Counted from the first letter of the stretch, positions 1 through 8,385 are shown. The stretch: 27,540 nucleotides of DNA from Pyricularia pennisetigena (GCF_004337985.1 NW_021940942.1:1-27540); one strand, 5' to 3'. The notes: generated by a model from the sequence alone, not told the origin. Made by a program: numbers and translations.

Positions 1-197
1 TTCTCAAGGTTTCCCACTCGGCCGATGTGAGGGTTGGCGGCGTCACCGGGTCGGAATTGGCCTGTCCCAACGACCGTAAAACAGCACTCGGAATATTCTT
101 TGTATTTTCCTGCTCCTGCCTGGAATATAGCCTGCTTGCACGCATCGACCGAGCACAACGGAGCGCGGAAAACGAGCCTGAAACGCGTAGTTGCCAT
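1..197 (-). CDS. NIF3/YqfO-like protein, 5' part only (runs off left edge)
   Basis: Reading leftward from the ATG at 197, the minus strand is open to the window edge (65 complete codons). The translation begins MATTRFRLVF and contains the diagnostic block GTGQFRPGDAANPHIGRVG at about residues 44-62, preceded by an AIFQAGAGKY segment at about residues 23-32. This pattern belongs to the small PII/CutA-like domain of the NIF3/YqfO family, which in fungi often stands alone as a protein of about 100-120 residues. The molecular role of the fungal stand-alone proteins is poorly defined; the wider family contains metal-binding proteins. No intron is visible in the part present. The C-terminus is missing only because the window ends. 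The plus-strand frames over this stretch are shadows. Family assignment is from motif recognition. Confidence 0.88.
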   Translation of the reverse strand, partial: MATTRFRLVFRAPLCSVDACKQAIFQAGAGKYKEYSECCFTVVGTGQFRPGDAANPHIGRVGNLE

Positions 198-2162
198 GTT
201 GAAGCCTGCACAAAAACTGAAGGAAACTGGTCGATATTAGGGATTAGCGCATCGGCTATTGACTATTCCAAGTAGGAACTAACCTGATGTTTTCGATTTT
301 TCTTTGGCAAGCGACTATGTTAACTGTTTTTTTTTTTCTTCTTCCTTTAACTGTTATGGCACAACCACCTTGAGCCGAAGTCATTGATGCGCGGGTTTTG
401 ATTAGCCAGATGGTTCGCGTGCACGGATGAAACACGAGAGTGGTGATTGAGGGTTAGAGAGGGCAATTAATCCCGCAATCAACTAAATTTGAAATCAATC
501 GAGGGAACCGGAAGTTAGGGTTAGGTTGTGGTCAAATCGGAATGTTATATTAGAAGGTCTTACGACACAGTTAAAAATACCCAAAATTCGGCAGAGGATT
601 ATTGGGCCAGCATTGATTACGATATTTCGAGCGTGGCTCATGGCGGATTGGAACACTTCTGGAAGCCGAAAGATGCAGGGTGATTTAGACCTTGGAACGA
701 GGATTCCATTGGCATGCCTCCTGGGCTGTCGGTGTTGGTTGCAAAACGCCCCTGTCGCAAATTGTCACGACCCACTCCTGGAAATCCTTGTTTTGCTGCA
801 CGGAATGCGCCTCCGATGGCTCCTTCTATCTTATAAGTCATCTGCCCATGTTCTAGTTGACATTGTCCCGAATTGGGTGCGCTTCAAAAAAGCCGGTGAG
901 TAAACTAAAGAACAACAGTGAGGGCAGGGGTGGGCATACACTCGTTTCGGGCGACTTCTTGCCAAGCGAGACACGCCAGTTGTGGTGCATCGAAAGGAAG
1001 TTGTTTTTGACGCATTGGGCACAAGCCCAATACAGACTTTTCTTTCTAGCATGCTAGATGCCACGACCAGAAGCCCGAAAATTACATGATGGGGAAGACT
1101 AGTCACTATCACGTATTTCAGCCCCGCCAGGTTTTTGCAGAGCCGTTGGAGATTGCACTCGGCCAAGCCCATTATGAACCCCGCACCTTCCCCATATCAC
1201 CCTTTGCAGCCTGGAAGGTACTGCGATCAATCGCTAACGCGCTTATCTGCCGGTGTTTCTGCCCGCCACTCCTTTGCCGCCGTTGCCGGTTTGCTTCACG
1301 GCATCTGTCCGCATTGCCACGGGGCAGTGGGTGCCATATTAAATCGCTCCAGGAACGAGTTTGGGTTTCACTTTCAGTCGTTGGAGCTTTGTTTCCGACG
1401 CGAGACAGACGACGGCTGCACAGAAGCATGGGTCAAACAGGGCCTGGCCGACCGCAAAATTTGGTGTCATCTTGCGGCCAAGTTGCAAAAAGCGATGGGA
1501 TTTAAGTCTTTTGTGGGGCAGAAGGCGGTTATATTGGCTAGCACTGAAAGCGACGGTAGAAGGTATGGAGGCCGACCGAGAAGAGGGGTTGACGATGCGA
1601 GCAGAATGCTTTGTTCCATATGCAGTCGTATATGGATGGATCATGGGAGGGTTTTGTAATGTCGCAACATGTCACATGGACTCCCACGATTGACATCAGT
1701 CTGTCTAAAATAGCGTCCACAATCACAGCGTTGCAAAAGCACTTTGATGAGTTAGAATTCTATAACTCTGACCTGAAGCCTTTCCGGTATTTAATCCAGT
1801 TTTTGTCTAGGATATCGCTAGGCAAAAGGCGCACCATATTAGGCCCGATAGTTGGGTGAGACCTTTTTCCTCGATATAGGGCAAAACGTGGGTCGGGCAG
1901 TTTTGACTTCAACTCTCATGGTTTTAAAAGGTGAACACTGGCATATCGCGGAATGGAGCTGCTGATGAAGAACTCATATCGATAAAGATCCAGTAGAGTT
2001 CCGAATACTTGTAATCGTATTCGGCATATTCGCGTCGTTAAGCATCAGCGTTCCGCAATACCAGCTGGCCAGCAACATATTAAAGCTTTTGACAGTGACG
2101 TATCCTATCACTGCCTAGGTTTACTGTTGAAACCAAAAAAATTCACGGTCAAAATTACGTGA
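198..2162. other. Gene-poor stretch upstream of the NIF3-like gene
   Basis: I recognise no gene here. It must hold the promoter of the NIF3-like gene (a T-rich run at 329-339 lies about 130 bp upstream of its ATG). Several open frames of 60-170 codons occur on both strands between 526 and 1859, but they overlap one another, lack recognisable motifs and show no consistent splice sites. A minus-strand ATG frame at 841-638 (67 codons) is the only one that resembles coding sequence, and only weakly. A nested inverted repeat lies at 1944-2060. A TTAGGGTTAGG string occurs near 515. Confidence 0.5.
1944..2060. repeat. Nested imperfect inverted repeat
   Basis: An outer arm, tatcgcggaa at 1944-1953, is matched in inverted orientation by ttccgcaata at 2051-2060 with one mismatch. 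Inside it lies a perfect 8-bp stem, ccgaatac at 2001-2008 and gtattcgg at 2017-2024, with an 8-nt loop. It could be the remnant of a small palindromic element or chance. No target duplication was identified. Confidence 0.4.
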
Positions 2163-2405
2163 TTACGATCTGAGGCACATCGCAAGCGTGAACGAGGAAT
2201 GATGTCGAGGTGTAACAGTTTTAGCCCTCATCAGGACGTTCGTAGCCAGGTCGTAATCCAGAAGCGCACATAGATTCGTTACGACGATTTGGTGACCCGA
2301 TTCGAGCCAGCGGCGCGCGCCCTTGGCGACGGCCAAATCGAGGCTTGAAAGGTACTCCTTACGCGCCTTTTCGAACTCGTTGGTATCGGCATGACCTTTT
2401 GGCAT
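2163..2405 (-). CDS. Possible small hypothetical protein or gene remnant (80 aa)
   Basis: An ATG-started minus-strand frame of 80 codons ends with TAA at 2163. The first two thirds show coding-like composition, with many codons ending in C or G (for example at SLDLAVAKGARRWLESG), followed by NLCALLDYDLATNVL. The final 20 codons look less convincing, so the frame may run into an intron or a decayed end there. I do not recognise a family, signal peptide or membrane segment. It lies about 390 bp outside the left end of the pogo/Fot1 transposon and does not belong to it. It could be a real small gene, an exon of a larger one, or a fragment of an unrelated repeat. Confidence 0.3.
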   Translation of the reverse strand: MPKGHADTNEFEKARKEYLSSLDLAVAKGARRWLESGHQIVVTNLCALLDYDLATNVLMRAKTVTPRHHSSFTLAMCLRS

Positions 2406-2789
2406 GTTTCTGTAACCCAAAACAGGTTTTAATGAAATACAAATAACAGAAGAAAACAGAAAAACAGGGGGAAAGCTAATGATGGTCCAAAGCCTTTTCT
2501 TCGTCGAGAGGTGTTAGCAGAGGGGATATGAAGTTCCACTTTCACACTGAAGCAAATCTACTTAACGGCGTCGGACTCCTGGTGACCTAATCTAGGCCGC
2601 CAGCGCTGTTACTTGGAACTGGTGTTGTTTCAAAATCCGGGTTGTGGGAGTTTGTGGTGCGCCTGGTTGCCTCGTTTTTTCTACGAACTGCAGTGCAGAT
2701 TTTTGGCGAACCATTTGCGCTCAATGTTTTGAGGCTTAGAATGAAGCGGCTTTTCCATTAACAAATCGTGCACATGAATAGTGGTGGAC
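2406..2789. other. Unassigned spacer left of the transposon
   Basis: No gene, repeat or RNA was recognised. The spacer ends at the TA dinucleotide (2790-2791) that is duplicated by the transposon insertion. Confidence 0.5.
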
Positions 2790-2791
2790 TA

Positions 2792-2834
2792 ACGTTGCGT
2801 ACCCCTTAACCGCACCCCCCTAACAACCGCACCC
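2792..2834 (+). repeat. Left terminal inverted repeat of the pogo/Fot1 element
   Basis: This is 43 bp starting acgttgcgtacccc and ending in aaccgcaccc. It matches the reverse complement of 4937-4979 except at one position. The preceding TA (2790-2791) is one copy of the target duplication. Confidence 0.95.
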
Positions 2835-4219
2835 TAAAAATAACAACATTTCTATTTTTGCTCTCGAACTTCTATTATAAATATCTCCACGAATACTTTA
2901 CTTATTGCATTGCTTCTTTGAAATTCTTTTTCATTCGTTTTCAAAATGAAAAGATATACTGAAAACCAGCTTCTTTCCGCTATTAAAGACGTTAAAAATG
3001 ATGGATCAGTTACAAACTCTTCGAGGTCGTCTTAACGGTGCCCAATCTAAAAAACAAACAAAGAATCGTTTCAAAAGTTTTCACCGGAACAAAAGAAGCA
3101 TTCAGCCGACTGGCTATTTGCCCAAGCCGCTTTAGGCCTTCCACCAACACATCATGAACTACGCTTTTTTGCTGAACGAATCCTTCAAGCTTCCGAAGAA
3201 ACAAAAGGCCTTGAAAAACGTTGGATTACCCGTTTTTTTAGCGAGGCATTCAATCCTTAAAACCCAAAGACCCCGTCGAATCGAAAACGCCCGGGTTAAT
3301 GGCGCTACAACGGAGCTAATTAAATCTTGGTGGCTTCATATTACGAACCCGGTTATAAACGCTATTAAACCAGAAAACCGTTGGAATATGGACGAAACCG
3401 GTATAATGGAAGGCAAAGGATCTAATGGCCTGGTGTTAGGGTTTAACGGAATCCGGCCGTTGCAACGGAAAGAGCCTGGGACGCGGGGTTGGACGACTAT
3501 AATCGAATGCATATCGGCTACGGGGGTTACCATACCTCCCCTCGTTATATTTAAAGGAAAAAAGGTGCAACAACAATGGTTTCCGACAGATTTAAGCCCT
3601 TTTGATAACTGGCAATTTCATACAACCGAGAAGGGCTGGACAAATAACGAAACAGCTATCGAATGGCTAAAAAGGGGTTTATTCCGCATACCCGACCTAT
3701 TACCCCCGAACGGCGTTTATTAATACTCGACGGCCACGGATCACACGTTACGGACGGATTTATGCTTCTTTGCCTCCAAAACAACATTCAACTTCATATT
3801 TACCCCCTTATTCTTCGCACGTTCTTCAACCATTGGACTTATCCGTTTTTGGGCCGTTAAAAGAAGCTTATCGACGTCAACTTGGATTTATAAGCCAGTT
3901 TTGCAATTCAACGGTTATTGGGAAAAGGAATTTTCTACTTTGTTATCGAAAAGCTCGATCTAAAGCATTTTCAGCAAAAGTTATCCAATCTGGGTGGCGT
4001 ACTTCGGGGTTATGGCCGGTTAACTTCGCTAAACCGCTTTTAAGTCCTTTTATTGGAAAACAGTAACGCAAACGTCGATAACGCCCAAAATAACGGTTTG
4101 CCTAAAGATAAAACACCGGAAATAACATCCGAAAAAATAAATAACCGGTCTTTGGTTATTTGGAAAACGCCTATTAGAACCCGAGATATTCGACTTCAGC
4201 TGCAAAAGTTTTCCCGGTC

Positions 4220-4577
4220 TGTCACGGGGCTAGCCCGAAGCTCTGGGATCCGGGCCTGGAAGCCCGGACGTTAGCCACGCCGGACCCCGGCGACAGGAAA
4301 CCCAGCCGCATCCTCAGCCGCACGAGATCCGGGCCTCAGCTCACGAGGGAGAACCAATCGCATTCCTACTTATATAGAAGCCGGGCTCAGCCGCACGGGA
4401 TGCGATGACCCGACGTTTCATTCATTTCTAAAAAGCAACAAGGTATACGAGGAATTCACGTGTATATAGAAGGAGGGGATTCCTTAGGAGGGAGAAGGGA
4501 ATCCCTTTGTTAGTCATAGGTTATAAACTCTTAGCCCAAGTTCTACCTCCTGAGCACTCATAGGTAGACCCTTAACA
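4220..4577 (+). mobile_element. Solo LTR (358 bp) nested inside the transposon
   Basis: The insert starts TGTCACGG and ends CTTAACA, giving TG...CA termini. It is flanked by a perfect 5-bp duplication, cggtc, at 4215-4219 and 4578-4582. Both features are the signature of LTR retrotransposon integration. The insert has no coding capacity and is GC-richer than the surrounding element. A CCAAT (4352-4356) followed by TATATAG (4371-4377) suggests a plus-strand LTR promoter. Internal retrotransposon sequence is absent, so this is best read as a solo LTR left after recombination between the two LTRs. The superfamily (Ty3 or Copia) cannot be told from the LTR alone. Confidence 0.85.
4371..4377 (+). 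promoter_or_regulatory. Candidate TATA box of the solo LTR
   Basis: TATATAG lies 152 bp into the LTR, 15 bp after a CCAAT pentamer at 4352-4356. The spacing is compatible with an LTR promoter. There is no experimental support in the sequence itself. Confidence 0.4.
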
Positions 4578-4936
4578 CGGTCTAACAAAAGCAACGCTAC
4601 TTCACGGCTTTTATTTGCAAAAGTCCAAAAAAGCTTCGAAACAAAAGATACCCTTCTAGCTAGCGCCCAGCAAAAAATTAGTTTGCTGGAAGCACAGTTG
4701 GAGGCAATACGACCGGTTAAAAGGAAAAGGGTAGTTCCGGATCCAAACGAGCTTTTGGTTAGCAAAAAGAACGTTATTGAATTATAAGAAAATGATAGAG
4801 AGGTTTTGGAAGTTTTGAGTGATGGAAAAGAGGTTCATGAACCGGAAGAGCCTGAAAACGATTGTATTTTTGTGCGTTGATGGTTTTATATTTAAATCTG
4901 TTTTTAAAAGAATGAATCTACATGTTAAAATCTTAT

Positions 4937-4979
4937 GGGTGCGGTTGTTAGGGGGGTGCGGTTAGGGGGTACGCAACGT
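4937..4979 (-). repeat. Right terminal inverted repeat of the pogo/Fot1 element
   Basis: This is a 43-bp inverted copy of 2792-2834 with one mismatch. TA at 4980-4981 is the second copy of the target duplication. Confidence 0.95.
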
Positions 4980-4981
4980 TA

Positions 4982-5298
4982 GTGAACTATTGATTAAGAT
5001 CGCTGTATTGTGTGCATTAAGCCCAAGCTCATCGGTCGTCTGTTAATGTTTCCCAGCATATAAACAGCCATTAACTTGACGCAGCCGGATAAAGGAGCAA
5101 GCCTACCTTGCCACCGTATGCAAAAGGTCGAGCATTTAAGCCTCACTGTCCCACGCTTATGTAGACTTCGTCGAATATGATGCGCTTGATTCGATGGGCT
5201 TATGCGCCCTTCGTTTCTGCGTTATACGGCGAAAGCAGCATGATCTGGAGTGGCATAACTGTGACTGATTGATTGACTAACTCCTTAATCCTTCTAAG
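4982..5298. other. Spacer between the transposon and the nuclease fragment
   Basis: No gene or repeat was recognised in this roughly 320-bp stretch. Confidence 0.5.
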
Positions 5299-5730
5299 CT
5301 ACCTCACATTGAAAAGTCGATGAAACCAGTCGCGCAGTTGAACATCCACCCATCGTACAAGTACCCGCAATGATGCAAGTAGCTTGTATATTTCCTTCAA
5401 CGACCTGGTGTTTCCAAGGTCGATTGGGCCATACATTTGGTAGTTGTCTCCCTCGTCGCAAAAAAAATAAACTTCCCAAAAATGGCCGGTGACGAGGACA
5501 ATGGGTAAAGCCTTGACCATGGGCGGCGCTACATGATCCTCGGGCTTGTGGCATGAATCGGTGCAGAGGCTCGGCAACTGGGACCATCTGTAGAGCAATG
5601 AAGCACTCCAGTTTCCGAGCTGGAGTCTTCCCTGGTTCGACAAAGTTTGTGATACTTTGGTTTCGATACTGATGCCGATAGGCTTCTCCAAAAAATCGTC
5701 CACAGATGTGTGATTGACCATTCGCATGGC
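5299..5730 (-). pseudogene. Fungal PD-(D/E)XK nuclease-like protein, C-terminal fragment
   Basis: The minus strand is open from the assembly gap to the TAG at 5299 (about 143 codons). Motifs match the C-terminal half of a nuclease-like domain family common in filamentous fungi. The core IGISIETK carries the E-x-K of the PD-(D/E)XK fold. It is followed by LQLGNWSASLLYRW, LPIVLVTGHFWEVYFF, YGPIDLGNTRSLKEIY and LASLRVLVRWVDVQLRDW. The N-terminal half, which should carry the first acidic residue of the active site, is absent: reading upstream meets 21 Ns and then a chromodomain fragment on the other strand. The piece is therefore either a gene truncated by an inserted repeat or part of a gene misjoined at the gap. 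The function of these fungal proteins is not established. The family call is from motif memory, not a search. Confidence 0.72.
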
Positions 5731-5751
5731 NNNNNNNNNNNNNNNNNNNNN
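5731..5751. other. Assembly gap (21 N)
   Basis: A run of 21 N separates the minus-strand nuclease fragment from the plus-strand chromodomain fragment. The true length of missing sequence is unknown, and the two flanks may not be adjacent in the genome. Confidence 0.99.
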
Positions 5752-5988
5752 GCATGCCCCAATTCAATGTCAGACGACACGTGGTACCCGGCTGAAAATT
5801 TCAAGAATTCAGCGACAGCCCTTGACGACTTCCACAAGAAGTACAAAGATGCCGCAGGACCGCCGAAGCGATTGGCAATCTGGATAAAAGCCGCTGCCGA
5901 GGATAAGTTGGACGAACCGAATCAGGAGGATAACGTGGCGGAGCATGGAGAGTTAAACGGTAAAAGGAAAAAGCGACGACATGGTTAA
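5752..5988 (+). pseudogene. Chromodomain C-terminal fragment, probably from a Ty3-type integrase
   Basis: The plus strand is open from the gap to TAA at 5986-5988 (78 codons). DDTWYPAENFKNSATAL is the last strand and helix of a chromodomain, followed by a LDDFHKKY and GPPKRLAIWIKAAAEDK tail. The charged end (GKRKKRRHG) precedes the stop. A chromodomain followed by an F-H-x-x-x and GPP-x-R-L-x-x-W tail is, as I know the families, typical of the C-terminus of fungal Ty3-type polyproteins, though stand-alone chromodomain proteins look similar. Everything upstream is lost in the gap, so integrase origin is an inference. Confidence 0.58.
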
Positions 5989-6797
5989 CTTGACAAGAGC
6001 CTCGCATGATCTCCTGCGTCGACATACGAGGTTTGGAAGGGGGTAGTGTGACATTTGGACCATGAGATCACCAGACCCTAACCCTGACCCTGGACCAACG
6101 ACCCACCAGGGTGATACCTTTATCGACGTCGCGTCAAGCTCAGAACTTTGTTTGTTTCCTTTCCTCTCCTCAGAGTAGAATCTTCGTCGATAGGCGCCAA
6201 TAGACTAGCTTCCGTGCTATGCTTACCCTGGCCGTGACACCTAGAAGCTGGAGCTGGAGCCTGGAGCCTGGAGCCTGGAACAGGCCGCATAATTTGTCTC
6301 CGGCGTGGGTCAATCCTAACCAACCATGCAAAGGGTCTCAGGATTACTTAAAGGCGTGCAAACTTGCTAATCTCTTTTCGGTCGTTATTTCCCTTGGGTG
6401 GAGAATGTTCAAGACATTTTCACATACTCTGATACGGTACTTTCCGCATGACCGCCAAGCCCACAATCGTCTACTCCCTCTGGACTTTTTCCCATTCCTA
6501 CTCTGATTTTCTCGTCTACTTGGTACCACATTAGACATCCCCAACAAAAGATAAATGAAACTAAAAGAATTCAGCTGAGACGCAGAGCTAGTGTTTAGCA
6601 GGGCAGTGTTGGTGTTGCTGACTGAGCAGGCCGGCCGTATCGAAACGTCATTTTCCGATTGCATGACCTATGACCAGTAAACCCACGTCACAAAGCAGGC
6701 CGGACGGTAAGACCCAGCCGCATTTTTAATGTTCACTTCAAGCTGTAGTGGGTATACTGCATTTCAATTCTCGTGAGCTGGGGTTATTAGTGCTAAC
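5989..6797. other. Repeat-bearing spacer
   Basis: No gene was recognised. It contains dispersed repeat B copy 1 (about 6150-6320), a short 7-bp tandem run (gcctgga, about three copies, near 6255-6280), and a CCCTAACCCT string near 6074. A segment around 6690-6722 (gccggac then acccagccgca) resembles part of the solo LTR around 4282-4310 and may be a small fragment of the same LTR family. Confidence 0.45.
6150..6320 (+). repeat. Dispersed repeat B, copy 1
   Basis: The stretch tagaatcttcgtcgatag followed about 45 bp later by ccctggccgtgaca matches 22428-22490 (tagaattttcgtcgatag and tcctggccgtgaca). Its 3' part, ggccgcataatttgtctcc then ggcgtg, matches 20392-20422. The copies differ by small indels and many transitions, as expected of an old repeat family. 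Confidence 0.6.
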
Positions 6798-7478
6798 TTA
6801 AAACGTTTGCGGCCTGTGAATGCCAAAGACCATCTTCATCAGCCCGATGTCCTCGGACAATACTCTGCTGACTTGGCCTCGATCACCTGACTTCCCTATT
6901 GGCTTGCTGGAATCTACCATATCTGGCTTCCACCTTCGTTTGTTCGGCACTAACTGGACCAACGGAGGTCGAGGCGGCTCCAGCAGCAGTGCTCTTTCGA
7001 AGTCGATCATCATTACACCGTTGATCTCCGCGTTAAAAAGCATGTTTGCCTCTCGTACGTCCTTGTGCGCCACTCCCAGTTGATGCACTGCGTGCAACGA
7101 CCGCATTGCCTTCCTTTCGAGCTCTTCCTCCCCACCACCCGTGATCCCTGTCGCATCAAGGTCACATCCCCCCCACGACAAGAACGTCATGTGTATTACG
7201 TAGACACGATGGTCATAGTAGTACACCCTGTTCATCATCCGGAGATCGATGACCCCGAGAAAGACGGGCACATATACACCTTGGATGGGTTGCAGACGTG
7301 TGTAAACCGCCGCCTCGTGCTCAAGGTCTTTTACAAATGCCCGAACCGTGCCCTTGCCGACAAAGGTATAGCCATAGTCAACCAGGCAAACCTTGAATAA
7401 TACGCCGCGTGCACCTCCATGGCCCAACGGCGTAATCCCCTTGTCTAATGACCGTTGTAGCTGCTCGAAGTATGGCAG
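6798..7478 (-). pseudogene. Protein kinase-like gene, truncated at its 5' end
   Basis: The minus strand is open from 7478 to TAA at 6798-6800 (226 codons) with no plausible initiator ATG. The translation runs YFEQLQRSLDKGITPLGHGG, then ARGVLFKV (glycine-rich region), TFVGKGT (candidate ATP-site Lys), VYVIHMTFLSWGG (hinge-like), GVAHKDVREANMLFN (catalytic loop, H-x-D-x4-N) and VMMIDFERALL. The metal-binding motif is DFE rather than DFG, usual for this group of atypical fungal kinase-like proteins related to aminoglycoside-phosphotransferase folds. Upstream, the reading hits TAA at 7479-7481, exactly where dispersed repeat A begins, so the missing N-terminal part was probably lost by insertion or deletion at the repeat. 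The residues needed for catalysis look present, but without a start codon it is most likely a pseudogene. Substrate unknown. Confidence 0.72.
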
Positions 7479-7620
7479 TTAACAATTTAGCACCGAGAAG
7501 CTGCTAAATTGTGACTGTGGTGCCTTTGACAAAGTCCCTCTTCAATTTCAGCTTGGCTTTTGCTTAGCATTTTGGAAAGGCTGAAACTAGCTGCCTTAAC
7601 TCTGGCACAAGGCAGCCACA
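7474..7620 (+). repeat. Dispersed repeat A, copy 1, with an 11-bp perfect hairpin
   Basis: The segment beginning cagttaacaatttagcacc and containing gactgtggtgcc and cttggcttttg aligns with 19913-20125, with a deletion in this copy and mostly C/T and G/A differences. Perfect 11-bp arms, acaatttagca (7482-7492) and tgctaaattgt (7502-7512), form a hairpin with a 9-nt loop. The left edge coincides with the truncation point of the kinase-like gene. Confidence 0.65.
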
Positions 7621-8336
7621 CAACCATCACGGGCTACGTGGTTAAATTGTCAACTACCCACCAGCGCCAAGGCTACCGGATGCGTGCTCGTCACCCGGTG
7701 ATGCAACCCAACGCGAAATAGCCATGTGCCCAGACGGTTGTATCCAAAAGGAGGTCCATGGCACTCCTTTGCAGATTGGTCATGTCTGGAAACGAGCCAC
7801 GCTGGCGATGTCAAATGCAATCACTACACCTGTCAATTACACTGATACAGCTCTGAGCGCCCGAGCCATTCCCAAATAGTGTTAAGTTCAGACTATCGTT
7901 TTCTCAAACGCCAAATGGACTTCTGGTTTGAGATTAACTAGTTAGGAGCATGATATTTCGAAATACGTTTGCAGGCCCTGACATGCGAGCGGGCTCTTTT
8001 AATGCAGTTGTCGCCTTGCTCATATTTATAGAAAACGGGTAGACTTTAGGGCTTCGCCACAACATCCGTCACGCCATATTCTGCGGAACTAGTCATAGAG
8101 GTAGCCGTTATAAGGTTATGCACCGCAGCTTACGAAGACACTAAAATGAAGCAACTGCCCTCTGTTCGCATCCGCACATCAGTCGGTGCTGGATGCTTCT
8201 TCATCTTCAACATCCATTACTGCGACGCCTTCCTCGCTTCTCTCTTACTTTCCATGGCATTGAGGTAAAAGGTTGTTCGGCCCGATGTAAAATTATGAAC
8301 CGCCCTTGAACGACAAACCGCCCATTTCGAATCCAT
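7621..8336. other. Unassigned spacer
   Basis: About 700 bp with no recognisable gene. A 40-codon ATG frame at about 8146-8268 (MKQLPSVRIRTSV...) has no recognisable features and I do not call it a gene. Confidence 0.45.
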
Positions 8337-8385
8337 TAACGTTGCGTACTCCACCCCTCCCACCCCAAACTAAGTTAACTGGCCA
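8337..8385 (+). repeat. Possible terminus of a second pogo-like element
   Basis: TTA followed by acgttgcgtactccaccc repeats the first bases of the pogo/Fot1 terminal repeat (acgttgcgtacccc at 2792), again immediately after a TA. The similarity fades after about 20 bp. No matching inverted end and no transposase sequence were found nearby, so it may be a solo end of a related family or a deleted copy. Confidence 0.4.

Larger units (their letters stand above)
2946..4880 (+). pseudogene. pogo/Fot1 family transposase, frameshifted and interrupted
   Basis: The remnant begins at ATG 2946 (MKRYTENQLL, start of the N-terminal DNA-binding region). It continues in shifting frames through FSPEQKKHSADWLFAQAALG and a segment RRIENARVNGAT typical of the CENP-B-type HTH. 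The DDE domain shows NMDETG (first Asp, about 3390), LLILDGHGSH (second Asp, about 3730) and LQPLDLSVFGPLK (third acidic site, about 3840). At least four frame changes are seen: near the T-run at about 3233, near aaaaagggg at about 3668-3680, near 3800, and near 4055. An in-frame TAA lies at 4785-4787, and the final TGA at 4878-4880. The C-terminal part is split by the solo LTR at 4220-4577. With the LTR and one target copy left out, the frame on the two sides is the same, so the LTR came in after the C-terminal frame was established. Confidence 0.92.
2792..4979 (+). mobile_element. pogo/Fot1-like DNA transposon (Tc1/mariner superfamily), 2188 bp, decayed
   Basis: Terminal inverted repeats of 43 bp lie at 2792-2834 and 4937-4979, both reading inward from acgttgcgtacccc, with a single mismatch (T versus C at TIR position 15). 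The element is flanked on both sides by TA (2790-2791 and 4980-4981), the target duplication of Tc1/mariner elements. Inside is a transposase remnant with the pogo/Fot1 order: helix-turn-helix region, then a DDE catalytic domain. The coding region carries several frameshifts and stops, so the copy cannot make an intact enzyme. The termini are well preserved and could in principle be recognised in trans by an active relative. A 358-bp solo LTR is nested in the 3' part; without it and its target duplication the element would be about 1825 bp, an ordinary size for this group. Confidence 0.95.

Noticed and set aside
27..275. Two overlapping plus-strand open frames at the left edge
   Set aside because: They overlap the minus-strand NIF3-like gene, whose motif (GTGQFRP...) is clear, so these are shadows.
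526..1859. Several plus- and minus-strand open frames of 60-174 codons
   Set aside because: They overlap each other, show no motifs or splice signals that join them, and no single frame dominates.
5710..5767. Peptides spanning the N run on either strand
   Set aside because: The gap length is not known, so any frame carried across the Ns is arbitrary.
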